The translations under genes were made by a program, and so were the position numbers. Positions 1 through 5,725 of a stretch of DNA of 7,481 bases are shown in pieces; the stretch's first letter is position 1, and each line of letters begins with the position of its first letter. This DNA comes from Chloroflexota bacterium (GTDB lineage: Bacteria; Chloroflexota; Anaerolineae; Promineifilales; Promineifilaceae), in the NCBI GenBank assembly GCA_024278255.1, contig JAJRTP010000091.1, forward strand, positions 1 to 7,481, read 5' to 3'. The notes under the pieces are model-generated. The model worked only from the letters and a program-made list of their open reading frames with translations, had not been told where the DNA came from and did not search any database.

Positions 1-1849
1 CAGCCGGATTGATGACCATCTCATCCGGCGCGGGCGGGGTGAATTGTATCTGCGGCCGTCCGGTAATCGGCCGGGCAACCAGCCGCACCTGGGTTGTCAG
101 ATGCACGGCGTCGACTGGGGAACGAAGCTGACTGTGGGCTAACAGGCTGTTGCCCAGAGCGGGAAATACGGCCGTCCTCAGTTCAGCCGCGAGGGTCTGA
201 TCATTCGCCAAAGGGATGGGGGCAGCAAAACGGGCGTTCTCTAAAACGGCCACGTGATAATCGGGCGCGGCAGCCAGGGCCATTTCGGCCAACGCTTCCA
301 GACCAATCCCCCAGGGCAGTTGGCTGTGTTCCGGGGTCAGGGCCAACATTTCGGGTTGGATGGCTGCCCGGCCGTGCCAACCGCTGTAAATGCCGACGGC
401 CGTCAGTTCAGCCAGAAGCGGCACATTTACCTGGGCCAAGCGCTGCCGGGCCGGCTCTTTTTCCAGTTCGATGCGCTCGTCCCCGGCTTGAATCCGCATC
501 TGTGGCTGGCCCCCGGCGAGAATCTCACCCTGTGCCTGCCCGTTGACCAATTCCCGTTGGAAGATGGCTGTCGCCGGCTCTGGACTGCGCTCCAGCCAAT
601 CAATGACAATGCCGCGGGTTTTCGGCCGTTGCTGGCGCATCTGGTTAATGAGAGCGCCGATGAGTGACTGGTCGGCGCTGGCGGCAGGATGTTGCGGATG
701 GCCGAAACGGCCGTCCGCTCCATTAAAGGCCATTACCACTGACACAGACATTCCCCGGCTGGCTTGCAGCAAATTGAACAGGCTGTCCGGCTGGCCGTCG
801 GCATGGATGAGAACGTCCAGACGGCCGTTTATCTTTTGCAGCGCGGCGGTTACGGCCGTGTCGTCTGTCAGGTCTACTTGCTGGTAGATGGCGTCCCCGC
901 CTGCTTTTTCGATGGCCTGGATGAGGTTTTGTACGGCAGTGTCCTCCGGCGGCAGTGTGTCCAGCAAGTAAAATGTGCCGCTTCCAACTGCCAGCGCCAG
1001 ATCAACCACATCTTCAGACGCTGGTTCTTCCTGGATGGCGGCTAATCCGGCCACAATCTCCCGGTTAAAATCGACTGCCGCGCCCGATACCAGAAAAACA
1101 GTTTGCCGGTTTAGGGCGATGCCCGGCTTATGGCTGGTGGCTGGTTGGGCAGCGAAGGCCGGGGCAAACCGCTGGCCGCGCCAGTAACCCACCTCGACAA
1201 CACCAGGATCAATCAAGGTTTCGGCCAGCAGCGTGCCGGTCAGATGCTCTGTCTCCGGGTCAACCGCAAAATCCACCACTTTGACCAGCCGATCATCATG
1301 CGCCTGCCGGTACGCTTTGACAAATCCGGCCACCGCGCCGCCCAGCGGGTTGATCGCGCCGCTGTCGCCGCAGCCCAGCAGCCCGCCCATCCGGGTGCCC
1401 GCCACCAGAAAAGCGTCTGTCTGTTCCAATGCCTGCATGACGGTTTGCAGGCTGGTTAAACGCACCCGACGCAGCTCGTGCCAGTCGGCCAGGGTGAGAT
1501 TGGCGAAGGCGGGTTCCTCGTCCAGGGCGGGCAGCCAGTAAATGCCCCGGATACGGCCGTCAGCCAGCCAGATTTGCAGTTGTGTGGTCAGGGTTACGGC
1601 CGTTTGCGCCGGGTCTAAGATAAGCGGGGTCACGCCGTAAGTTTCCAATTGCGCCGCCAGTGTTTGGGCTACCGCTCCCTGATCCTGGGCAATGATGACG
1701 CGATCCCCTTGGTTGAGGGTGATAGGTGTAGATGGGCAGAGATCGAGAGACGGCCGTAACGCGGGCAAAACCACCCAACGCGGGGTGCGGCTGGCCGGCG
1801 GCTCTTTATCATCGGTAATGACAGCAATTTTTTCTTGTATTGGGTTCAT
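1..1849 (-). CDS. Type I polyketide/PUFA-synthase-like protein, KR and DH-like regions (partial, 5' end)
   Basis: One uninterrupted minus-strand frame of 616 codons runs from ATG 1849-1847 to the window edge; the C-terminus lies outside. Residues 145-225 match the N-terminal structural half of PKS ketoreductases (DAFLVAGTRMGGLLG, PLGGAVAGFVKAYR, DPGVVEVGYWRG). Residues 250-418 are the SDR half (VFLVSGAA, GGDAIYQQVDLTDD, RLDVLIHADG, GRFGHP). Residues 485-616 resemble a PKS/PUFA-type dehydratase hotdog (GLEALAEMALAAAPDY, LENARFAAPIPL). Such domains normally reduce and dehydrate the beta-keto intermediate on an acyl carrier protein. Here the Rossmann glycines and the catalytic Ser, Tyr and Asn of the KR appear replaced, and helical segments are missing compared with relatives I recall, so KR activity is doubtful. 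There is no ketosynthase at the N-terminus; partner domains must be downstream or on other subunits. The family call is firm, the exact product unknown. A TATAAT box lies just upstream of the start and no Shine-Dalgarno is visible. Confidence 0.85.
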   Translation of the reverse strand, partial: MNPIQEKIAVITDDKEPPASRTPRWVVLPALRPSLDLCPSTPITLNQGDRVIIAQDQGAVAQTLAAQLETYGVTPLILDPAQTAVTLTTQLQIWLADGRIRGIYWLPALDEEPAFANLTLADWHELRRVRLTSLQTVMQALEQTDAFLVAGTRMGGLLGCGDSGAINPLGGAVAGFVKAYRQAHDDRLVKVVDFAVDPETEHLTGTLLAETLIDPGVVEVGYWRGQRFAPAFAAQPATSHKPGIALNRQTVFLVSGAAVDFNREIVAGLAAIQEEPASEDVVDLALAVGSGTFYLLDTLPPEDTAVQNLIQAIEKAGGDAIYQQVDLTDDTAVTAALQKINGRLDVLIHADGQPDSLFNLLQASRGMSVSVVMAFNGADGRFGHPQHPAASADQSLIGALINQMRQQRPKTRGIVIDWLERSPEPATAIFQRELVNGQAQGEILAGGQPQMRIQAGDERIELEKEPARQRLAQVNVPLLAELTAVGIYSGWHGRAAIQPEMLALTPEHSQLPWGIGLEALAEMALAAAPDYHVAVLENARFAAPIPLANDQTLAAELRTAVFPALGNSLLAHSQLRSPVDAVHLTTQVRLVARPITGRPQIQFTPPAPDEMVINPA

Positions 1850-1855
1850 GCGGGG

Positions 1856-1861
1856 ATTATA
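1856..1861 (-). promoter_or_regulatory. -10 box just upstream of the PKS-like gene
   Basis: A perfect TATAAT on the minus strand ends 6 nt before the ATG at 1849. Transcription would then begin at or next to the start codon, giving a leaderless mRNA, which fits the absence of an RBS. No good -35 hexamer is visible at 16-18 bp, so this call rests on the -10 alone. Confidence 0.4.
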
Positions 1862-1933
1862 GTGGGAAATGCGGGGGGAAGGTAGTGTCGAAGATCAGGA
1901 AATATAGGCGTTAAGAAAAAGATTTTGGCTGCC

Positions 1934-1966
1934 AGATTGGTTCAATCTGGCAGATTGAACCAATCT
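1934..1966. repeat. Perfect 15-bp inverted repeat, copy 1 of a palindromic family
   Basis: AGATTGGTTCAATCT (1934-1948), spacer GGC, then its exact reverse complement AGATTGAACCAATCT (1952-1966). Each half is also an imperfect palindrome (AGATTG-3 nt-CAATCT), so the DNA or RNA could fold as one long hairpin or two small ones. It lies in the 176-bp gap between the 3' end of the methyltransferase gene and the PKS-like gene. A T-rich run follows only about 12 nt past the stem on the minus strand, so it is not a classic terminator. A near copy lies at 5108-5140, which suggests a dispersed REP-like element. No gene is apparent in the rest of this gap. Confidence 0.85.
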
Positions 1967-2025
1967 AAGGCGAGAATATTATCTGAACGTCTATAGTTAA
2001 CCGTATTCAGTTTTCAGGCAAGGGG

Positions 2026-3723
2026 TTACTTTCTGTTCACCCGCCGATCTCGCAACTGCTCCCAGGCGCTGCGGATTTGCCGAATCATAGAAGCATCAAA
2101 CCCCAAATAACCTTTTAAGATAATTACATCCACGTAATCCAACGCCGCATAAGCATTTCCGGTACGCAATAAAGATTCCACTTTTTCTACGTCAATCTCT
2201 AAGTCAGATTGGTAGGGTATAGGAAGTTCTTCTGCTTCACGCGGTTCCAGTTCTAAAACACCGCCGCCATAGCTACGGCCGCATACTTCCGCCCAGGCCA
2301 ATGTCAGCGAATTAAAGAACAGCGCGGCCAGCCGCCGGCTATCCACGCCCGGACGAACCCGCACCCGGTGGATGGTATCGGTAGAGGTGGCCTGAACCGC
2401 ATTAACAACGAACAAGGGGTAGCGGTGAATCTGGCGGAACAAAAAAGCATCGGGAATATAAATGGAAGGCACGTCAAACCAGCGCCGCCGAATCCGGCAT
2501 TTGTACCCTTTGTGAACGCCTTCTTCTTCCCCCTGCCGGATATACATTTGAAGAGGCTGCGGGAGCGTACCCAATGGCGCGCCGTTCAGATTAAGCAGCC
2601 AGGCCGGGTACTGTTTTATGTATTCGCGGTAATCATCTTCGTTAAAAAACATTGTTTTGAGCGCTGCGGTGCGGCCAATAATGGGAACGACGTATTCAGC
2701 AGCCTGAAGTTCGTTTTTTTGCGCTTCGGTCAGGACAAAAAAGCGGTTGCGCCCGGTGACAATGCCTACGTCTACGGCCGCTAGTTGACCTAACTGCGTC
2801 AGGCCCTCTGCTTTTTCTGCCTCGTCCAACGCTGAGAATGCCGCTTCGTCAAGGAAAAGGGACGTCCATTTCATGCCGGGGCGGGAATGTTTGGCCGGCA
2901 TATGGGCTACGGCCGTATCCAGATCGTGTAATGCCAGCAATTCCTCGCCATCCATCAATTCAATCGTATGAATGTCCGAATGCTGCCCGTTGCCCGTCTG
3001 TTTCCCTTCCGCCAACAATAAAACCACTTCTTGCTGAATTTCAGGAAAAACCAGACGCTTGAACCCGACGATGACAATATGCCTGAATTGCCGCGTTAAC
3101 CGTTCCCGCAGTTCGTGAGCGTATTTGACCTGGAGTAACTCTGCGGGGACGACCATGGCCAGACGGCCGTCTTCCCGCAGAAGCTCTATACTCAATTGCA
3201 CAAACGCAGCCCAGGCATTAGCCAATTTTGTTGGCTTGTAACCGGCCATGCGCAAATGGGCAAATGCCAGATTGCGGCTGTCGTCATTGAAATGTTGAAA
3301 CCGGATAAAGGGGGGATTGCCAATGATCAGGTCAAACTTTTCTGCTGAGTCAAGGCTTGTGTAAGCGTCAAAAAAGTCTTGACGCCGCCACTCGATGACA
3401 GCGCCATTCTTGCCAAAACCCTCAACGCGCTCAATCGCTTTGCCTAACTCAGCATCATCCAGCTCAACCGCCACAATGGAAGGCGAGATGTGCGCATTCT
3501 GTGCCAAATAGCGCAAAATAGCGAGGATAAAATTACCATCACCGCAACTGGGTTCCAGTATCCGCCGCGTATTGTCCCGAATACCCCATTTTACCAGGTA
3601 TTGCGCCAATGCCAGCGGTGTATAATAGCCGCCCCGGCGTTTACGTTCAGTTATGGCAGGTTTGTTTGTGGGAAATGTGTCGCCCAGATGTTTGAAGAAA
3701 CTCAGTTGCGCCATAGCAGGCAT
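2026..3723 (-). CDS. Type II DNA N6-adenine methyltransferase, M.PstI/M.BsuBI-like
   Basis: This 565-residue protein should transfer a methyl group from S-adenosylmethionine to adenine N6 in the cognate restriction site and so protect host DNA. Motif X is RRGGYYTP (residues 29-36), motif I ILEPSCGDGNF (55-65), the acidic motif II VAVELD (84-89), motif III RRQDFFD (113-119), and catalytic motif IV NPPF (136-139) followed by IRFQHF. This order fits the gamma class. The stretch after motif IV (ANAWAAFVQLSIELL, MVVPAELLQVKYAHELRER) and the C-terminal GRSYGGGVLELEPREAEELP resemble M.PstI/M.BsuBI-type enzymes as I recall them; the roughly 270-480 region is the likely target-recognition part. Target site is not predictable here. 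It is the last gene of the C-R-M unit, 26 nt after the endonuclease stop. The in-frame ATG at 3714 (residue 4) is an alternative start, favoured if transcription begins from the extended -10 that overlaps codon 1. Confidence 0.92.
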   Translation of the reverse strand: MPAMAQLSFFKHLGDTFPTNKPAITERKRRGGYYTPLALAQYLVKWGIRDNTRRILEPSCGDGNFILAILRYLAQNAHISPSIVAVELDDAELGKAIERVEGFGKNGAVIEWRRQDFFDAYTSLDSAEKFDLIIGNPPFIRFQHFNDDSRNLAFAHLRMAGYKPTKLANAWAAFVQLSIELLREDGRLAMVVPAELLQVKYAHELRERLTRQFRHIVIVGFKRLVFPEIQQEVVLLLAEGKQTGNGQHSDIHTIELMDGEELLALHDLDTAVAHMPAKHSRPGMKWTSLFLDEAAFSALDEAEKAEGLTQLGQLAAVDVGIVTGRNRFFVLTEAQKNELQAAEYVVPIIGRTAALKTMFFNEDDYREYIKQYPAWLLNLNGAPLGTLPQPLQMYIRQGEEEGVHKGYKCRIRRRWFDVPSIYIPDAFLFRQIHRYPLFVVNAVQATSTDTIHRVRVRPGVDSRRLAALFFNSLTLAWAEVCGRSYGGGVLELEPREAEELPIPYQSDLEIDVEKVESLLRTGNAYAALDYVDVIILKGYLGFDASMIRQIRSAWEQLRDRRVNRK

Positions 3724-3730
3724 TATACCA
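3722..3730 (-). promoter_or_regulatory. Extended -10 promoter for the methyltransferase gene
   Basis: TGGTATAAT on the minus strand is a perfect TGnTATAAT extended -10 element lying between the endonuclease stop and the methyltransferase start. It overlaps the first ATG (3723) and ends 7 nt before the second in-frame ATG (3714), so a transcript from it would be leaderless and begin at 3714. A separate promoter for M inside a C-R-M operon would let methylation start before restriction, a known R-M logic. No -35 is recognised; an extended -10 may not need one. Confidence 0.5.
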
Positions 3731-3749
3731 CATGCGTCCCCCGGCTACT

Positions 3750-4481
3750 TCAATCATGCGGCGGCAAACCTTTATAGCGTTTCCAGTAATGAGGGTAAAG
3801 CTGGTCAGAAAATTGCTCGATGCGCAGAATAGAATCGGCCGGAGGCACGGCCGGATCAACTTCACCTGATGCCGGGTCCCATACCAGCAAAGCCAACGCT
3901 TCGGCTAAATGCGCCTGGTCTAAAACGTCTTTGCGAGAACCCAGACGCTCCAGTGTCCTGATCATATCTGCTTCCTGTTTACGTCCCAAGGCCGGTTTGG
4001 GAATGACCACAATAAAAGCCACCACAGCATAGGGAAAGCGCGTATGTACAGTTGCCGCTTCCGTTGCCAAATCGTTGACCATGTTTTGCCAGTTCTTGCC
4101 CACGCTTTTGAAGTCGTTGAGCGTTTTACTGTCAAAGACAACACGCGGCCCATCCGGGCGATAGGCGGCATCAAAATTTTGTGGCCGAATACCGCCGATA
4201 ATGCGTACCGGTCCTACTTCAACACAATTGGGTATGGGTGGAATGAGGGCGCTGGATTTAGCTCGTTTTACCGGGATTTCTCCCAACATTACAGCCAATG
4301 CATTGGCAAAAGCCACGTCAATAAAAGAAGCAAAATTGACGGATTGGTGTCTGTCAAAACAAGCAGATTTCTTACTCTTGCCGGTTTCGGGATTAACTTC
4401 GCTTAACCACTGCTGCCCCCATCCTTTCAGTTCTTCTGTGGATATGGAGATACGCGGCATACTGCCGGCTAATTCTGGCAT
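3750..4481 (-). CDS. Probable type II restriction endonuclease, PD-(D/E)XK-like, family not recognised
   Basis: This 243-residue protein sits between a controller gene and a DNA adenine methyltransferase on the same strand, the usual place for the restriction gene. I do not recognise its family. A plausible PD-(D/E)XK nuclease core is visible: FDAAY with Asp104, then VVFDSKT with Asp117 and Lys119, so D-x12-D-x-K. After it come NWQNMVNDLATEA (130-142), which could be a helix packing on the core, and a hydrophobic strand-like AVVAFIVVIP (152-161). Length is typical of type II enzymes. It starts 12 nt after the controller stop with only a weak purine-rich RBS (GCGAGAG), which suggests coupled translation; an internal ATG at 4460 is a weaker alternative start. 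It contains no ACGGCCGT octamer, unlike most genes here. The function rests on context plus the motif, not on homology. Confidence 0.7.
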   Translation of the reverse strand: MPELAGSMPRISISTEELKGWGQQWLSEVNPETGKSKKSACFDRHQSVNFASFIDVAFANALAVMLGEIPVKRAKSSALIPPIPNCVEVGPVRIIGGIRPQNFDAAYRPDGPRVVFDSKTLNDFKSVGKNWQNMVNDLATEAATVHTRFPYAVVAFIVVIPKPALGRKQEADMIRTLERLGSRKDVLDQAHLAEALALLVWDPASGEVDPAVPPADSILRIEQFSDQLYPHYWKRYKGLPPHD

Positions 4482-4493
4482 GGTTTCTCTCGC

Positions 4494-4721
4494 TTACGGC
4501 CGTTCCTCTAAATCCAGTTCATCCCGCATAAGTTGATCCAAAGAAACGTTAAAATAATCAGCCGTTTGTAAAATCAATTCGGCAGAAGGTTTTCGCAGGC
4601 CATTTTCTACCCGGCTGATTTGGCTGTTTGTTGTGTGTAATGAAGACGCCAATTGCCGGGTAGTCACCCCTTTTCGCAAGCGCAATGTTTTCAACTTTTC
4701 ACCAAACCGTTCAATGCTCAT
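4494..4721 (-). CDS. XRE-family controller (C) protein of the restriction-modification module
   Basis: The product is a 75-residue single-domain DNA-binding protein. It has a Cro/C1-type five-helix pattern: FGEKLKTLRLRKGVTTRQLA, then the recognition helix around TTNSQISRVENG (residues 30-41), then KPSAELILQTADYFNVSLDQL. Its length and its position in front of the endonuclease match R-M controller proteins, which bind repeated C-boxes as dimers to activate and then limit R expression. The frame stays open upstream to 4802, but that would encode a non-XRE leader across the promoter region. I take ATG 4721 because the domain begins there and the length then fits the family; its RBS is weak (AGG, 4 nt before the ATG). 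The repeats at 4786-4839 are its likely operators, so autoregulation is expected. Confidence 0.85.
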   Translation of the reverse strand: MSIERFGEKLKTLRLRKGVTTRQLASSLHTTNSQISRVENGLRKPSAELILQTADYFNVSLDQLMRDELDLEERP

Positions 4722-4764
4722 TTGCCTGGATTTTGTGGCTACGGCTGCTAATCTACAATGACAT

Positions 4765-4793
4765 TTGACATAGACATGACACTCGTATATACT
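4765..4793 (+). promoter_or_regulatory. Strong sigma70-like promoter on the plus strand in the C-R-M control region
   Basis: TTGACA (4765-4770), a 17-nt spacer, then TATACT (4788-4793): a perfect -35 and a 5/6 -10 at ideal spacing. Transcription would start near 4800 and run rightwards, away from the controller gene. The -10 lies inside the first direct repeat, so a protein bound there would block it. The nearest recognised plus-strand gene starts at 5165, and that gene has its own -10 candidate, so the purpose of this promoter is open. Confidence 0.55.
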
Positions 4794-4839
4794 TGTTGCC
4801 AAATGGCATCAAGATGATATATACTTGCGGCCAAACAGG
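4786..4839. repeat. Two direct repeats, probable C-protein operators
   Basis: Repeat 1 (4786-4806) and repeat 2 (4818-4839) share TATATACTTG, two variable bases, then GCCAAA, matching at 17 of the first 21 positions. Their start-to-start distance is 32 bp, close to three helical turns, so bound dimers would lie on the same face of the DNA. Repeat 1 also contains the small palindrome TGCCA-AA-TGGCA. The position upstream of the controller gene suits C-boxes, though the sequence does not look like the classic C-box consensus I know. Confidence 0.65.
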
Positions 4840-4846
4840 TTGTTAT
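4818..4846 (-). promoter_or_regulatory. Candidate promoter for the C-R-M operon
   Basis: On the minus strand ATAACA (4846-4841, 4/6 of the -35 consensus) is followed by a 17-nt spacer and TATATA (4823-4818, in direct repeat 2). Transcription would start near 4811 and read into the controller gene with a leader of about 90 nt. A second possibility is TTGATG, 17 nt, TATACG, lying in repeat 1. Both are weak matches, as expected for a promoter needing an activator, but neither is certain. Confidence 0.35.
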
Positions 4847-4859
4847 AACCTTGTTTGGC
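4830..4859. repeat. Inverted repeat overlapping the second operator copy
   Basis: GCCAAACAGGTT (4830-4841), a 5-nt centre GTTAT, then AACCTTGTTTGGC (4847-4859), which is the reverse complement of the first arm apart from one extra base. The arms contain the GCCAAA core of the direct repeats, so this gives a third, inverted copy of the same half-site. It could be an operator, or a hairpin in the plus-strand transcript. Confidence 0.6.
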
Positions 4860-5075
4860 AAGCGTACATATGGCTGCACGACATAATCAGCCAGCAAACG
4901 GCCCTGGCTGTGTTCTTACCGCAAAATGGCCAGAAAACAAACAATGCCGCCTGAGAATAATAAGGAAAAGAAACCATTTAAGCAAACAGCCCATGCGGCG
5001 CCCTGTTTCAGGTTGTTGCCAGAAGTACGGGAAAAACGGCCGGGTAATCCCTGAATGAATTGTCAACGCCAAACG
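4860..5075. other. Part of a 443-bp gap without a recognised gene
   Basis: Between the controller start (4721) and the Uma2 start (5165) I see the control repeats and promoters listed separately, but no convincing gene. The plus frame 4870-5058 (62 codons from an ATG) and a 43-codon plus frame starting ATGGCCAGAAAACAAAC near 4926 have no RBS and no recognisable fold. A perfect 7-bp inverted repeat, CAGCCAG (4888-4894) and CTGGCTG (4904-4910), lies in it with no T-run after it. The stretch could be the body of a short structured RNA from the promoter at 4765, or simple spacer. Confidence 0.4.
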
Positions 5076-5084
5076 TGCTACAAT
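5076..5084 (+). promoter_or_regulatory. Extended -10 promoter candidate for the Uma2 gene
   Basis: TGCTACAAT fits the TGnTAtAaT extended -10 pattern (5/6 in the hexamer). A TTGTCA hexamer lies upstream at 5060-5065, but only 13 nt away, too close to be a normal -35. Transcription would start near 5091, placing the palindromic repeat 5108-5140 in the mRNA leader. Confidence 0.4.
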
Positions 5085-5107
5085 AAGCAGCAGAGATTTC
5101 TGTTTTC

Positions 5108-5140
5108 AGATTGGTCCAATCTTGAAGATTGAACCAATAT
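5108..5140. repeat. Palindromic repeat, copy 2
   Basis: AGATTGGTCCAATCT (5108-5122), spacer TGA, AGATTGAACCAATAT (5126-5140). It has the same architecture and length as the element at 1934-1966, differing at one base in the left arm, at the last-but-one base of the right arm, and in the spacer. It lies in the presumed leader of the Uma2 gene, 15 nt before the RBS, so it may form an RNA hairpin there. Confidence 0.8.
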
Positions 5141-5164
5141 CGCCACATTACCAGCGAGGAAACA

Positions 5165-5725
5165 ATGTTCGCTCAAACAGAACGCCGCCTATTTACGACC
5201 AAAGAATATCACCAGATGGCCGAAGCCGGCATTCTGGCAGAAGATGACCGCACGGAACTAATCCAGGGAGAAATTGTCGCTATGAGTCCCATTGGCGTCC
5301 GTCACGCGGCTTGCGTAAACCGTTTAACGGAAGCATTATCACACTATTTTTCAGGCAAAGCTATCATCAGCGTACAAAATCCATTGCAAATTGACGAGTA
5401 CACCGAATTGCAACCGGACGTTATGTTGCTGCAACGTCGGGAAGATTATTATGTGCGGGCATTGCTCGCCGGAAAAGACGTCTTGTTACTTATCGAAGTG
5501 TCGGACAGCACGCTGGTATATGACCGGGTGACAAAACTGCCCCTGTACGCCCACGCCCAAATCCCCGAAGTATGGCTGGTGAATCTGGTGGATAATTTGC
5601 TGGAGGTTTACCGCGCGCCGCAAGGGGACGAATACACGGAATTTCGCCGCGTCTACCGGCAGGATACGGCCGTACCCCTCACCTTCCCCAACACCCCCAT
5701 CCCCGCCAACAACCTGATCCCCTGA
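5165..5725 (+). CDS. Uma2 family (DUF820) PD-(D/E)XK endonuclease-like protein
   Basis: A 186-residue protein of the Uma2/DUF820 group, a PD-(D/E)XK nuclease fold very common in cyanobacteria and Chloroflexota and without a clear cellular role. Visible landmarks are the N-terminal FTTKEYHQMAEAGIL (residues 10-24), ELIQGEIVAMSP with Glu36, LQPDVML with Asp85, LLLIEVSDST with Glu111, then Asp120 and Lys124 in YDRVTKLPLYA, and EVWLVNL (135-141). These are the usual acidic and lysine positions, so the active site looks intact. I chose ATG 5165 because GAGGA sits 4 nt upstream; the frame stays open to a TTG at 5129, but that codon lies inside the palindromic repeat. It stops 18 nt before the protease start, with a short tandem repeat bridging the gap. 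Its nearness to the R-M module is probably coincidental, as Uma2 genes are scattered and multicopy. Confidence 0.88.
   Translation: MFAQTERRLFTTKEYHQMAEAGILAEDDRTELIQGEIVAMSPIGVRHAACVNRLTEALSHYFSGKAIISVQNPLQIDEYTELQPDVMLLQRREDYYVRALLAGKDVLLLIEVSDSTLVYDRVTKLPLYAHAQIPEVWLVNLVDNLLEVYRAPQGDEYTEFRRVYRQDTAVPLTFPNTPIPANNLIP

Noticed and set aside
427..723. Minus-strand 98-codon frame inside the PKS-like gene
   Set aside because: It is an out-of-frame reading of the same DNA; the KR signature is in the main frame.
94..1541. Several plus-strand open frames of 70-150 codons opposite the PKS-like gene
   Set aside because: They overlap one another, have no family resemblance, and are antisense shadows of the continuous 616-codon minus frame that carries clear PKS motifs.
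1934..1966. Rho-independent terminator for the methyltransferase gene
   Set aside because: The stem is AT-rich with no immediate T-run on either strand, and a near copy occurs at the 5' end of another gene, so a dispersed repeat fits better.
4759..4781. Short run of TGACA/AGACA repeats as a separate operator
   Set aside because: The units are only 4-5 bp with irregular spacing, and one is the -35 hexamer of the plus-strand promoter; not enough to call an independent site.
4722..4802. N-terminal extension of the controller protein to a TTG at 4802
   Set aside because: The extra 27 residues have no XRE character, have no RBS, and would place coding sequence across the promoter and operator region.
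4855..5058. Plus-strand 62-67-codon frame in the gap before the Uma2 gene
   Set aside because: No RBS, no recognisable motif, odd composition, and it would start in the inverted repeat; kept only as a remote possibility within the gap entry.
4887..5072. Minus-strand 61-codon frame with a hydrophobic stretch (WFLFLIIL)
   Set aside because: It starts at TTG without an RBS and has no neighbour linking it to a function; too short to trust the single possible membrane segment.
1934..5140. CRISPR array or transposon ends
   Set aside because: Only two copies 3.2 kb apart, no spacers, no transposase or integrase gene and no clear target-site duplication.
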